NCBI GenBank assembly: GCA_017694275.1
Contig: JADINB010000153.1
Coordinates: 1 to 9,579, forward strand
Reading direction: 5' to 3'
DNA: 9,579 bases
Source of the DNA: Candidatus Egerieousia excrementavium
GTDB taxonomy: Bacteria; Bacteroidota; Bacteroidia; Bacteroidales; UBA932
A model generated the notes under the pieces. The model worked only from the letters and a program-made list of their open reading frames with translations. It ran no database searches and had not been told where the DNA came from. Positions 1 to 7,335 of the stretch are shown piece after piece (positions within the stretch are counted from its first letter, which is position 1; the number at the start of each line of letters is the position of its first letter). A program made the translations under genes and the position numbers.

Positions 1-1295
1 ATATAGGTGAGGAATGTGGCAGGAAGCGACATTATCCAATGAAATTTATGTACAGATGCAAAATAGGCCGCACATGCCCATAAGGTTATTGTTGCAAGAA
101 TCTGGTTGCCTATTCCTACAAATCCCCAGAGGGTCTGGAAATCCATGTAGCAGAGTATTACCGCGACAATGAAAATAGGCACCGTTATAAGAAGTCTGTT
201 CTTTATGGGTTTCTGGTTAAACTTGAGAGCGTCTGCAATTACAAGCCGCAGACTCCTGAATGCAGTGTCTCCGCTTGTTATGGGGCAGACGATAACGCCA
301 AGTATGGCAATGACCGCCCCTGCCTGTCCCAACCATGATTTGCATATCTTGTCTACGATGATGGCCGGAGTGGCTCCGCTGTCTGCTGCAGCATTCAATC
401 CTTCAGGTCCGTTGAAGAACGCCATGGCCGCTGTTGCCCAGATGCATGCCATAATGCCTTCTGCTATCATTGCTCCATAGAATATGGGGCGGGCATATTT
501 TTCATTTGTCATGCAGCGGGCCATAAGTGGAGACTGGGTGGCGTGGAATCCTGAAATCGCACCGCATGAAATTATGATGAACAGCATCGGGATTATCATG
601 TATTCGCTGGCATCGCTCCTGTAGTTTCTTATGGAATCCAAAGTGAGTTCGGCAACCTGAATGTCTCCGCTTATCCCCTTTACAATAAGCACACCGCATA
701 TTGCAACAGCCATGAAAAGAAGTATGGCGCCGAGATACGGGTAGATGTTTCCTATGATTTTGTCTATGGGCAGCATGGTCGCAATTATGTAATATGCAAA
801 GACCACATATATCCAGATTGTAATGTTTGAATTTGTAAGGTTGGCGAGCAAACCTGCAGGACCGTTTACAAAAGAGGCTCCGACCACTACAAGAAGCAGG
901 GCGGTAAAGAAAATCATGATTTTCTTTATTACAGGCCCAAGGTATTTGCCGATTATTTCAGGCAGGCTCTTGCCGTCGTTCCTGAGTGAAAGCATTCCGG
1001 CTGTATAGTCATGTGCCGCACCCATGAATATGCAGCCCAGGACTATCCATATATATGCGACAGGGCCGAACATCGCTCCCATGATTGCCCCGAAAATAGG
1101 CCCCAGTCCTGCAATGTTCAAAAACTGGATGATGAACATTCTCCACGGCGAAAGGGGTTTGTAGTCTACTCCGTCTGGATGTTCCACAACCGGTGTTTTT
1201 CTTTGTGGATCCGCACCGAAAAATCTGTTTATGAATTTTCCATAAAAGAAGTAACCTGCAATGAGGATTACAATTGACAGGCAAAATGTTATCAT
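1..1295 (-). CDS. cstA: CstA-family carbon starvation transporter (3' end beyond the window)
   Basis: This is an inner-membrane transporter of the CstA family, whose studied members import peptides or pyruvate during carbon limitation. Reading leftward from ATG at 1295-1293 gives about 431 uninterrupted residues to the window edge. The protein begins MITFCLSIVILIAGYFFYGK and shows repeated hydrophobic helices. Family-typical stretches include NIAGLGPIFGAIMGAMFGP, AAHDYTAGMLSLRNDGKS, GFHATQSPLMARCMTNEK and a GATPAIIVD segment. An in-frame stop at 1322-1320 limits the start; the only other upstream candidate is a TTG at 1301. E. coli CstA is about 700 residues, but shorter forms near 480 residues are usual in Bacteroidota. 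By that measure only some 50 residues would be missing, which I cannot verify. It is transcribed divergently from the XRE-cupin operon. The family call is firm; the substrate is inference. Confidence 0.93.
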   Translation of the reverse strand, partial: MITFCLSIVILIAGYFFYGKFINRFFGADPQRKTPVVEHPDGVDYKPLSPWRMFIIQFLNIAGLGPIFGAIMGAMFGPVAYIWIVLGCIFMGAAHDYTAGMLSLRNDGKSLPEIIGKYLGPVIKKIMIFFTALLLVVVGASFVNGPAGLLANLTNSNITIWIYVVFAYYIIATMLPIDKIIGNIYPYLGAILLFMAVAICGVLIVKGISGDIQVAELTLDSIRNYRSDASEYMIIPMLFIIISCGAISGFHATQSPLMARCMTNEKYARPIFYGAMIAEGIMACIWATAAMAFFNGPEGLNAAADSGATPAIIVDKICKSWLGQAGAVIAILGVIVCPITSGDTAFRSLRLVIADALKFNQKPIKNRLLITVPIFIVAVILCYMDFQTLWGFVGIGNQILATITLWACAAYFASVHKFHWIMSLPATFLTY

Positions 1296-1314
1296 GGCCA
1301 AAAATTTTAATGTG

Positions 1315-1322
1315 CAAAATTA
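1315..1322 (-). promoter_or_regulatory. Possible -7 box for cstA
   Basis: The minus strand reads TAATTTTG here, an exact match to the Bacteroidota -7 consensus TAnnTTTG, about 20 nt upstream of the cstA start. No TTTG is found 19-21 nt further upstream, so only half of the promoter is supported. The region is AT-rich and such matches arise by chance. Confidence 0.3.
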
Positions 1323-1355
1323 TCAAATTTTATTGTCGGAGTATCCGTTTTTTTA

Positions 1356-1366
1356 CGATTTAATCG
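1356..1366. repeat. 11-bp perfect palindrome
   Basis: CGATT-T-AATCG is a perfect inverted repeat with a single central base. It lies about 60 bp upstream of the cstA start, in the divergent cstA/XRE intergenic region. It could be an operator half-site pair. It is short enough to be chance. Confidence 0.35.
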
Positions 1367-1393
1367 GTTTTATGAAAAACTGGCAGGTAAAAC

Positions 1394-1406
1394 ACTGATA
1401 ATCAGT
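1394..1406. promoter_or_regulatory. 13-bp perfect palindrome, candidate operator
   Basis: ACTGAT-A-ATCAGT is a perfect dyad with 6-bp arms around one base. It sits about 100 bp upstream of the cstA start and about 105 bp upstream of the -33 box of the XRE-cupin operon. Helix-turn-helix dimers of the XRE family commonly bind dyads of this size, and such a regulator is encoded next door. The link between the two is inference. Confidence 0.45.
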
Positions 1407-1412
1407 TGTAAA

Positions 1413-1426
1413 ATTTTATATAAAAT
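1413..1426. repeat. 14-bp AT-only palindrome
   Basis: ATTTTAT-ATAAAAT is a perfect palindrome made only of A and T, 6 bp to the right of the ACTGAT dyad. It may be a bendable or protein-binding site next to that dyad. AT-only palindromes are weak evidence by themselves. Confidence 0.35.
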
Positions 1427-1509
1427 GTGCCTTGCAATACCGTTCCGCATGATTTCAGGGTTGTTTTCGCCCCATTTTGTGTCAGGAATGTTGCATTTTT
1501 TAACTTTTT

Positions 1510-1540
1510 TTTGAATTTATTTCCATTTGGAGTACATTTG
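1510..1540 (+). promoter_or_regulatory. Bacteroidales -33/-7 promoter of the XRE-cupin operon
   Basis: TTTG at 1510-1513 is followed after 19 bp by TACATTTG at 1533-1540. Both boxes match the Bacteroidota primary sigma factor consensus TTTG-N19-21-TAnnTTTG exactly, and the spacing is ideal. Transcription should begin around 1545-1550, leaving a short leader of roughly 20-25 nt before the ATG at 1571. No strong Shine-Dalgarno lies in that leader, as is usual in this phylum. Confidence 0.8.
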
Positions 1541-1570
1541 CACCACTAAAATCTATTGTCTACGTAGAGT

Positions 1571-2152
1571 ATGGAAGCAGAGATAATCACTACGATCGGC
1601 AGCAAAATTAAAGATATCAGAATTTCCAAAGAACTTACCGTAGAGGAGGTTGCAACACGGGCTGGCCTTGGTCTGGAATATTACAGGGCTTTGGAGGAAA
1701 ACCGTGAAGTTCCGGCGCTCGGATGCCTTGTTAAAATAGTAAGAGTTTTGGGAATAAGATTGGGTACGCTGCTCGACGATCAGCAGGACGAGGGGCCGGT
1801 GATAATGCGTGCATCTGAGCAGAAACTTACTCCGGCACTCACGAATACAGGGAGGTTCGACAGCAGTGCCTCCTATTTTTCACTGTGCAGAAGAAAGGCC
1901 GACAGACATCTTGAATGCTTTATTCTGGAAGTCAAGGCCAACAGGCAGTTGAGCGATAGGTTTTCGGTTCATGAAGGTGAAGAATTCCTGTATGTAATCA
2001 AAGGTGAGGCAAAACTCATATACGGTAAAAATGAATATACCCTCAAAGAGGGAGATACAATCTATTATGATTCCATAGTGCCGCACAATCTGGCTTCGGC
2101 TTCAAGCAATGAGCCTGTAACGGTACTGGCAGTCATTTATATACCGGCATAA
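1571..2152 (+). CDS. XRE-family transcriptional regulator with C-terminal cupin sensor
   Basis: This 193-residue cytoplasmic regulator has two domains. Residues about 8-65 form an XRE/lambda-Cro helix-turn-helix (ISKELTVEEVATRAGLGLEYYRALE). Residues about 110-190 form a cupin beta-barrel. Cupin motif 1 is around HEGEEFLYVIKGE (His134, Glu138) and motif 2 is EGDTIYYDSIVPH ending at His172. The family reads a small molecule or metal-bound ligand in the cupin pocket and acts as a repressor or activator. The start is the ATG at 1571, a short distance after a good promoter. The stop is 7 nt before the acyl-CoA synthetase gene, so the two are co-transcribed. The likely job is to control that ligase in response to its substrate or product, and possibly cstA as well. 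That role is inferred from position. Confidence 0.9.
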   Translation: MEAEIITTIGSKIKDIRISKELTVEEVATRAGLGLEYYRALEENREVPALGCLVKIVRVLGIRLGTLLDDQQDEGPVIMRASEQKLTPALTNTGRFDSSASYFSLCRRKADRHLECFILEVKANRQLSDRFSVHEGEEFLYVIKGEAKLIYGKNEYTLKEGDTIYYDSIVPHNLASASSNEPVTVLAVIYIPA

Positions 2153-2159
2153 GAAAATA

Positions 2160-3821
2160 ATGAAGAAAGATTTGCCATTATACGATCTGACCTTGGGAGA
2201 CTGGCTTGAGAAATGGGCGAGAGAGACTCCTTCCAAGGAGGCCATAGTATATTCAGACAGAAATTTGCGTTTTACTTACGAGCAACTCAACAACAGGGTT
2301 GACAACCTGGCCCGGGGCTTTCTTGAAATAGGCGTTGAAAAGGGTTCGCATGTGGGAATATGGGCTACCAATGTTCCGGACTGGCTTACCATTCTTTATG
2401 CCTGCGCAAAAATCGGCGCGATATGCGTAACGGTCAATACAAGTTACAAGCAGTCTGAACTGGAGTATCTGTGCAAGAATTCAGACATGCATACGCTATG
2501 TATAATAGAGGGTACAAAAGACAGCGATTACATAGACATGGTCTATAAGATGCTGCCCGAACTCAAGACTTCGCAACGCGGTTATCTGAACAGCAAGAGA
2601 TTTCCCTATATGAAGAATGTAGTGTTCATAGGGCAGGAAAAATACCGTGGAATGTATAATGTCGCGGAATTGCTCTTTTTGGGGCAAAATGCTTCTGACG
2701 AGCGTTTCCAGGAGATTAAAAAAAGAATCTCCTGCCACGATGTGGTAAACATGCAGTATACCTCCGGTACGACAGGTTTCCCCAAAGGGGTCATGCTTTC
2801 GCACTATAATATTGCAAACAACGGCTTTCTTACTGGCGAGCACATGAATTTCACTGCAGAAGACAGGCTTTGCTGTTGTGTTCCGCTTTTCCACTGTTTT
2901 GGAGTGGTGTTGGCGACAATGAATGTAATTACCCACGGATGTACGGAAGTGATGGTGGAAAGTTTCGATCCGCTTCTGGTGTTGGCCTCCGTCCACAAGG
3001 AACGCTGTACTGCACTTTACGGAGTCCCGACCATGTTCATTGCCGAGTTGAACCATCCCATGTTCGACATGTTCGACCTTTCTTCGCTCAGAACCGGAAT
3101 AATGGCCGGCTCGCTCTGCCCTGTAGATCTCATGCGCAAGGTGGAGGATAGGATGTTCATGAAGGTTACGAGCGTTTACGGCCTTACCGAAACCTCGCCG
3201 GGCATGACACATTCGAGAATCGACCAGACTTTCGAGCAGCGTTGCGAAACCGTAGGGTATGAGTTCGAACATACCGAAGTCAAGGTCATAGACCCCAAGA
3301 CAGGCGAAGAGTGCCCTACAGGTGTACAGGGCGAACTTTGCAACCGGGGATATAATAACATGAAGGGTTATTACAAGAATGAAGCGGAGACGGCAGAGAC
3401 CATAGACAAGAACGGTTTTCTCCATTCAGGAGATCTCGGTTACAAAGACCAGGAGGGCAACTATCGTATTACAGGGCGAATAAAGGACATGATAATAAGA
3501 GGCGGTGAAAATATCTACCCGCGTGAAATAGAAGAATTCCTCTATAAGCTTAAGGGCGTGAAGGATGTGCAGGTGGCCGGCATTCCGTCTGAAAAATACG
3601 GGGAGCAGGTGTGCGCCTTTATAATACCTGAAGACGGGGCGGATCTGCACGAATCAGATGTCAGGGAGTTCTGCAAAGACAAGATAGCGCGTTACAAGAT
3701 TCCAAAATACGTGTTGTTCCTGAAGGAGTATCCTCTTACAGGCAGCGGAAAAATCCAGAAATTCAAACTGAAAGACATAGGACTCAAAATGTTGAAAGAA
3801 CAGGGTGTTGAGGTTTACTGA
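2160..3821 (+). CDS. AMP-forming acyl-CoA synthetase (fatty or other carboxylic acid-CoA ligase)
   Basis: This 553-residue cytoplasmic enzyme belongs to the ANL adenylating superfamily. It activates a carboxylic acid with ATP to an acyl-adenylate, then transfers the acyl group to CoA. All core motifs are intact. The phosphate-binding loop is YTSGTTGFPKG (residues 200-210). The adenine/AMP motif is YGLTETS (340-346). The HSGDLG motif (422-427) carries the ribose-binding Asp425. The hinge region GRIKDMIIRGGENIYP spans 439-454. The C-terminal catalytic lysine is Lys531 in TGSGKIQK. Length and motif spacing resemble medium- or long-chain fatty acid-CoA ligases (FadD-like), but the chain length or aromatic nature of the substrate cannot be read from sequence. 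It is translated 7 nt after the XRE-cupin gene, with the LysR gene 35 nt downstream. The free acid may come from host, diet or phospholipid turnover; this is inference. Confidence 0.93.
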   Translation: MKKDLPLYDLTLGDWLEKWARETPSKEAIVYSDRNLRFTYEQLNNRVDNLARGFLEIGVEKGSHVGIWATNVPDWLTILYACAKIGAICVTVNTSYKQSELEYLCKNSDMHTLCIIEGTKDSDYIDMVYKMLPELKTSQRGYLNSKRFPYMKNVVFIGQEKYRGMYNVAELLFLGQNASDERFQEIKKRISCHDVVNMQYTSGTTGFPKGVMLSHYNIANNGFLTGEHMNFTAEDRLCCCVPLFHCFGVVLATMNVITHGCTEVMVESFDPLLVLASVHKERCTALYGVPTMFIAELNHPMFDMFDLSSLRTGIMAGSLCPVDLMRKVEDRMFMKVTSVYGLTETSPGMTHSRIDQTFEQRCETVGYEFEHTEVKVIDPKTGEECPTGVQGELCNRGYNNMKGYYKNEAETAETIDKNGFLHSGDLGYKDQEGNYRITGRIKDMIIRGGENIYPREIEEFLYKLKGVKDVQVAGIPSEKYGEQVCAFIIPEDGADLHESDVREFCKDKIARYKIPKYVLFLKEYPLTGSGKIQKFKLKDIGLKMLKEQGVEVY

Positions 3822-3856
3822 TTTTTTGTTATTATTGCAGGCAAACCTCATATCCC

Positions 3857-4756
3857 ATGAAATCTAAATTGGAAGTTTTTGCAGCAGCTGCAGAGTATCT
3901 CAGTTTTACCCTGGCTGCCAAGGCTCTTTCCATCTCGCAGCCGGCAGTGACAAAGAATATTCAGGAGATAGAAAACGAGTATAACATCAGGCTTTTTAAG
4001 CGTGTCCCCGGCGGTGTATCACTTACACCCGAGGGAGAACTTTTTCTTGTACATGCCAGAAAGATACTTGGCGAGTATGATTCTCTTGCAGAGGATATGG
4101 GGTATTTTTCGGGAGGAGATGCCACGGCATGCAGGGTTATCGGGATAGGTGCGACAGAATCTGTGGCAGCCGGCCTGCTGCCGGTTGTCATTGAAAAGTA
4201 TCTGTCTCTTTTTAAAAATACCGGAATAAACCTGAAAGTCATGCCTGGCGAGGAACTTTTTTCCATGCTGCAGGCCGGGGAACTGGAAGTTGCAATTGCT
4301 GAAACCGGGCACAGTAACGGGCATGATTATGGGGAACTCATAGATTTTCCGCTCTTGAAATACAGGATGGTTCTTGTTGCGGGCAGAAGAAACAGCATAG
4401 ATGTCTCGTCAAAGAAGCGGTTCTGCCGTACAGCCCGTTTCGTGAAGACAAGTGATTGCGGGATGCTGCAGCCGTTTGAAAAGATGCTTCCGTGTGTGGA
4501 GGCCGGCAGTCTTGATTTTGCGATAAGGCTTCTGTTGCAGTCTGGCAACTGTTTCATGCAGCTTCCCTCTTATGTGGCCGACAGTTATATCTCCAGAGGT
4601 GAGATGGCTGAACTCTGTATGCCAGATTCTTTGCAACCTGTGCATGTTCTCCCTGCAGAGGGAGGTGTGGATGTTTTCATATCTGCCTCTAATGCAGGAA
4701 AGGAATATCTGGAAAATTTTATAGGATTTGTCAGGCGTTCTCTTCCTGGTTTATAA
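3857..4756 (+). CDS. LysR-family transcriptional regulator
   Basis: This 299-residue DNA-binding regulator has the usual LysR length. The N-terminal winged helix-turn-helix covers residues about 1-62, with the characteristic LSFTLAAKALSISQPAVTKN recognition region followed by IRLFKR and LTPEGELF. Residues about 90-295 form the substrate-binding-like effector domain. Family members usually act as tetramers, activating a nearby or divergent promoter when a small ligand binds. It follows the acyl-CoA synthetase by 35 nt with no clear promoter in the gap, so it probably belongs to the same transcript. Its stop lies 26 bp inside the end of the convergent antiporter gene. The target could be its own operon or the antiporter operon; the sequence does not decide. 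No classical divergent LysR target gene is present. Confidence 0.9.
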   Translation: MKSKLEVFAAAAEYLSFTLAAKALSISQPAVTKNIQEIENEYNIRLFKRVPGGVSLTPEGELFLVHARKILGEYDSLAEDMGYFSGGDATACRVIGIGATESVAAGLLPVVIEKYLSLFKNTGINLKVMPGEELFSMLQAGELEVAIAETGHSNGHDYGELIDFPLLKYRMVLVAGRRNSIDVSSKKRFCRTARFVKTSDCGMLQPFEKMLPCVEAGSLDFAIRLLLQSGNCFMQLPSYVADSYISRGEMAELCMPDSLQPVHVLPAEGGVDVFISASNAGKEYLENFIGFVRRSLPGL

Positions 4757-6182
4757 GCAGCAGTTTGTCTCCAGGCTGCAGTTCAACGCTTCCGTTGGGT
4801 ACAATATAACCATCGTTCCGCTTGATGAGAATTACAAGGGTTTTTTCTGGCAATGCTATCTCCTTTAGAGTGTTGCCTTTTTCCATCATGGCCGGGAGCA
4901 GGGTCATTTCATGCAGGTTGGCATTGATGTATTCCGGAATTTCCAGCCCGAAATTCTCTATGCCGCGTGGCTTTCCGGGCAATGCAAGTTTCAGTTTGCG
5001 TGCAAAATAGGGAATTGTCATTCCCTGGACTGTCAGCGAGATAAGTGTTATCAGAAATACTATGTTGAATATCTGGTCTGAGTATTCGACACCAGCCACT
5101 ACAGGGTAGGTGGCAAATATGATGGGTACGGCCCCGCGCAGGCCGACCCAACTTATGAACAGTTTGGCTTTAGGCCTGATCTTTCTGAACGGAAGGAGCG
5201 AGATAAAGACACTCAACGGCCTTGCAACCAGAATCATGAATACGCTTATCATGATTCCGACAGGCAGGATCCTGATCATCTGGCCCGGATTTACAAGCAA
5301 TCCCAGAATGAGGAACATGACTATCTGGAAAAGCATTGTCATGCCGTCGAAGTACTTTGTAATGGCTTTTTTGTGTACTATTTTCCTGTTCCCCACCATC
5401 ATGCCGGCAATATATACTGCAAGGTATCCGTTACCGCCTATCAGGTCTGTAAGCGAGAAGAGGAAAAGTGCAAGGCTCATTATCATAAGAGAGTAGAGCG
5501 ATTCGGCCTGCACGTCTATTTTGTTTGCAACCCATACTATTCCCTTTCCGCCCAGATAACCGAATGCCCCGCCGATAATGAACTGGGTCAGGAACGATGC
5601 GATTATGTGGGGCAGATTGGATTCTGCCGCCGATGACGATGCCGCCTGTATGAAGGCGATTGTAAGCATGTAGGCCATCGGGTCGTTGCTTCCGCTCTCA
5701 AACTCCAGCGTGCTTTTCAGATTGTATTTAAGCCTTATGTTCTGCGAACGAAGGATGTTGAACACAGAAGCCGAGTCTGTTGAGGATGCGGTTGAGGCAA
5801 GCAGGATGGATGTGGCCAGCGGCATGTATATGTTGGTCCATGAGAAGCCGGATATCCAGAAGATGAAAATTCCTGTAATGAGTGCGGTAAGCAGTACTCC
5901 AAGAGTCGACAGCATGAAGCCTTGCTTCCAGATGGGCTTTACGCTGCTCCATTGTGTGTCCATGCCTCCCGAAAAGAGGATTATCGTAAGGGCGACTGCT
6001 CCTATGAACTGGGTCAGCGCAGCATTGTTGAATTCTATCCCCAGACCGTCGGTCCCGAAAAACATTCCCACGAAGAGGAAAAGCAACAGGGAGGGAATGC
6101 CGAATCTTGAACCGGCTTTCCCTACCACTATACTTACGAAGATAAGTATTGCACCTACCAGTATGATGTTGTCGAAATTCAT
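4731..6182 (-). CDS. nhaP2: CPA1-family potassium(sodium)/proton antiporter with C-terminal TrkA-C domain
   Basis: This 483-residue inner-membrane protein exchanges monovalent cations for protons. About twelve or thirteen hydrophobic helices span residues 5-395. The ion-binding core is visible as STDSASVF with Thr135-Asp136 in the discontinuous helix, and ESGSNDPMA with Asn166-Asp167, the ND pair usual in CPA1/NhaP antiporters. Residues about 405-480 (LPAMMEKGNTLKEIALPEKT, then SVELQPGDKLLLI) fit a TrkA-C/RCK-C regulatory domain that senses nucleotides or ions. E. coli NhaP2 (CvrA) is near 578 residues with an extra C-terminal domain, so this is a shorter version. K+ versus Na+ specificity is not readable here. 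It starts 21 nt after the DUF4468 gene and shares its promoter. Its 3' end overlaps the convergent lysR gene by 26 bp. Confidence 0.88.
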   Translation of the reverse strand: MNFDNIILVGAILIFVSIVVGKAGSRFGIPSLLLFLFVGMFFGTDGLGIEFNNAALTQFIGAVALTIILFSGGMDTQWSSVKPIWKQGFMLSTLGVLLTALITGIFIFWISGFSWTNIYMPLATSILLASTASSTDSASVFNILRSQNIRLKYNLKSTLEFESGSNDPMAYMLTIAFIQAASSSAAESNLPHIIASFLTQFIIGGAFGYLGGKGIVWVANKIDVQAESLYSLMIMSLALFLFSLTDLIGGNGYLAVYIAGMMVGNRKIVHKKAITKYFDGMTMLFQIVMFLILGLLVNPGQMIRILPVGIMISVFMILVARPLSVFISLLPFRKIRPKAKLFISWVGLRGAVPIIFATYPVVAGVEYSDQIFNIVFLITLISLTVQGMTIPYFARKLKLALPGKPRGIENFGLEIPEYINANLHEMTLLPAMMEKGNTLKEIALPEKTLVILIKRNDGYIVPNGSVELQPGDKLLLINQEENA

Positions 6183-6203
6183 CCTGCCTTCTGAAATGCG
6201 ATG

Positions 6204-7307
6204 TTACCTTATTAGAACCTGGTCTATTTCTCCTATCACAAGGCTGCCTCCTGCAACGCGCGGAATGCAGACTATCATCATCCATTCTTCCATTTGGATT
6301 GTGGCATTTCTGAATACCTCATTCTTGAATGTAAAGGTAAGGCTTTGTGTCTGCTCCGGAATCTCTGTCCCGGCTTCCTTCAGGTTGAAGAACAGTGCGG
6401 GTTTTCCGTTGTAGACTCCAAGACCTCCTTCGCCTGCAATTTCTGATTCGAGTTTTTCCCCGTTTACGGCCGTGAGGAATATTCCGTTTTCTTCAACGAT
6501 TTTTATTATGTTGCCTGGAATCTTTTCGGGCGCTATGACAGTAAAGCCCTCTACGGTGAGAGGCTCTGTCTCAGAAGTGTTTGTGAATCCTGTAAATTGC
6601 GTCTTGTCTGCAGGGCGTATATTCGCCATGTGATGGCCTTCATGTTGTGTGGCGCCGGCAGATGTCTTTTCCACAACTGTAGCAGAGACTGTCTGTACAG
6701 GAGTCTGCGCACTCTGCATGTTGCCGCCGTTATCCAGATCTGCAGCATAACTGAGCAGGGCGGCCCTTGCCTTTTCCGTTACGGAATTCACCAGATTTAT
6801 TGTCTGCCTTCTGTAGTCTCCCGTTCCGCCAACCAGTTTCGTCTTGGTCTTGTTGAGAGCATACCGGTCTGTGATATAGTCTTCTGCCTTGATCTGCTCG
6901 TTCGGATTGTCTGAAGAGGGGTTGTTCGTATATACGAATCTCATGAAACTGAGACTGCAGCCGCCGTCATGGCAGTCTGCAACAAGAAAATAGTTTATGT
7001 TTATCTTGCTCGGGAAAAGGCCTACCCTTACCTGGGCCTTCTCCATTCCCCTCACTGTTATGCGGTTTACAGATTTGTCGTTGCTTATCAGCTGCCTGCC
7101 TTCACCGGTATATTCCAGTGCGGCCCATTCGCTCAGCGCATTGAATACCTGAGTGGCGTCAAGCCCTTTTACGGTTATCTCCCTGTCGAAGATTACCCTG
7201 CCGTCCACCAGGTTGACAGCCCCTTCAAGATATTTGTCGTCGCTGTTTTGGGAAAAAGCCGTTGCCGGCAATAACGCAAGGATTATCAGATAGAAAAATC
7301 TTTTCAT
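6204..7307 (-). CDS. Secreted DUF4468 domain-containing protein
   Basis: This 367-residue exported protein of unknown function starts MKRFFYLIILALLPATAFSQ, a classical signal peptide with cleavage expected near AFS/Q. Residues about 25-115 (VNLVDGRVIFDREITVKGLD, ATQVFNALSEWAA, ending in the VGLFPSKININYFL strand region) match the DUF4468 pattern common in Bacteroidales. A linker rich in Thr, Ser and His (around residues 195-225, with HEGHH) leads to a second region of about 130 residues. That region ends EEWMMIVCIPRVAGGSLVIGE and is predicted beta-rich. No lipobox cysteine is present, so it is probably periplasmic. An in-frame ATG at 7334 adds nine residues. It overlaps the likely -7 box and would spoil the signal peptide, so 7307 is preferred. 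It leads the operon with the antiporter 21 nt downstream. Confidence 0.82.
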   Translation of the reverse strand: MKRFFYLIILALLPATAFSQNSDDKYLEGAVNLVDGRVIFDREITVKGLDATQVFNALSEWAALEYTGEGRQLISNDKSVNRITVRGMEKAQVRVGLFPSKININYFLVADCHDGGCSLSFMRFVYTNNPSSDNPNEQIKAEDYITDRYALNKTKTKLVGGTGDYRRQTINLVNSVTEKARAALLSYAADLDNGGNMQSAQTPVQTVSATVVEKTSAGATQHEGHHMANIRPADKTQFTGFTNTSETEPLTVEGFTVIAPEKIPGNIIKIVEENGIFLTAVNGEKLESEIAGEGGLGVYNGKPALFFNLKEAGTEIPEQTQSLTFTFKNEVFRNATIQMEEWMMIVCIPRVAGGSLVIGEIDQVLIR

Positions 7308-7335
7308 AATAGAAACCGTTAGATTGTGAATCATA

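Noticed and set aside
1009..1326. Overlapping frames on both strands at the 5' end of cstA (about 88 and 105 residues)
   Set aside because: They lie within the clear CstA membrane protein frame and have no features of their own.
2496..3425. A 309-residue open frame on the minus strand inside the acyl-CoA synthetase gene
   Set aside because: The plus-strand frame encodes a complete enzyme with every core motif. The antisense translation shows no recognisable domain and is rich in His and Cys, as expected of a shadow frame.
4735..4780. CCTGG...CCAGG pairing near the lysR/antiporter junction as a shared terminator
   Set aside because: The stem is only five base pairs with a loop of about 20 bases and no T-run on either strand, so it does not qualify as an intrinsic terminator.
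5686..6414. A 242-residue open frame on the plus strand across the antiporter and DUF4468 genes
   Set aside because: It crosses the junction of two well-supported minus-strand genes and has no coherent domain. It is a shadow of their codon use.
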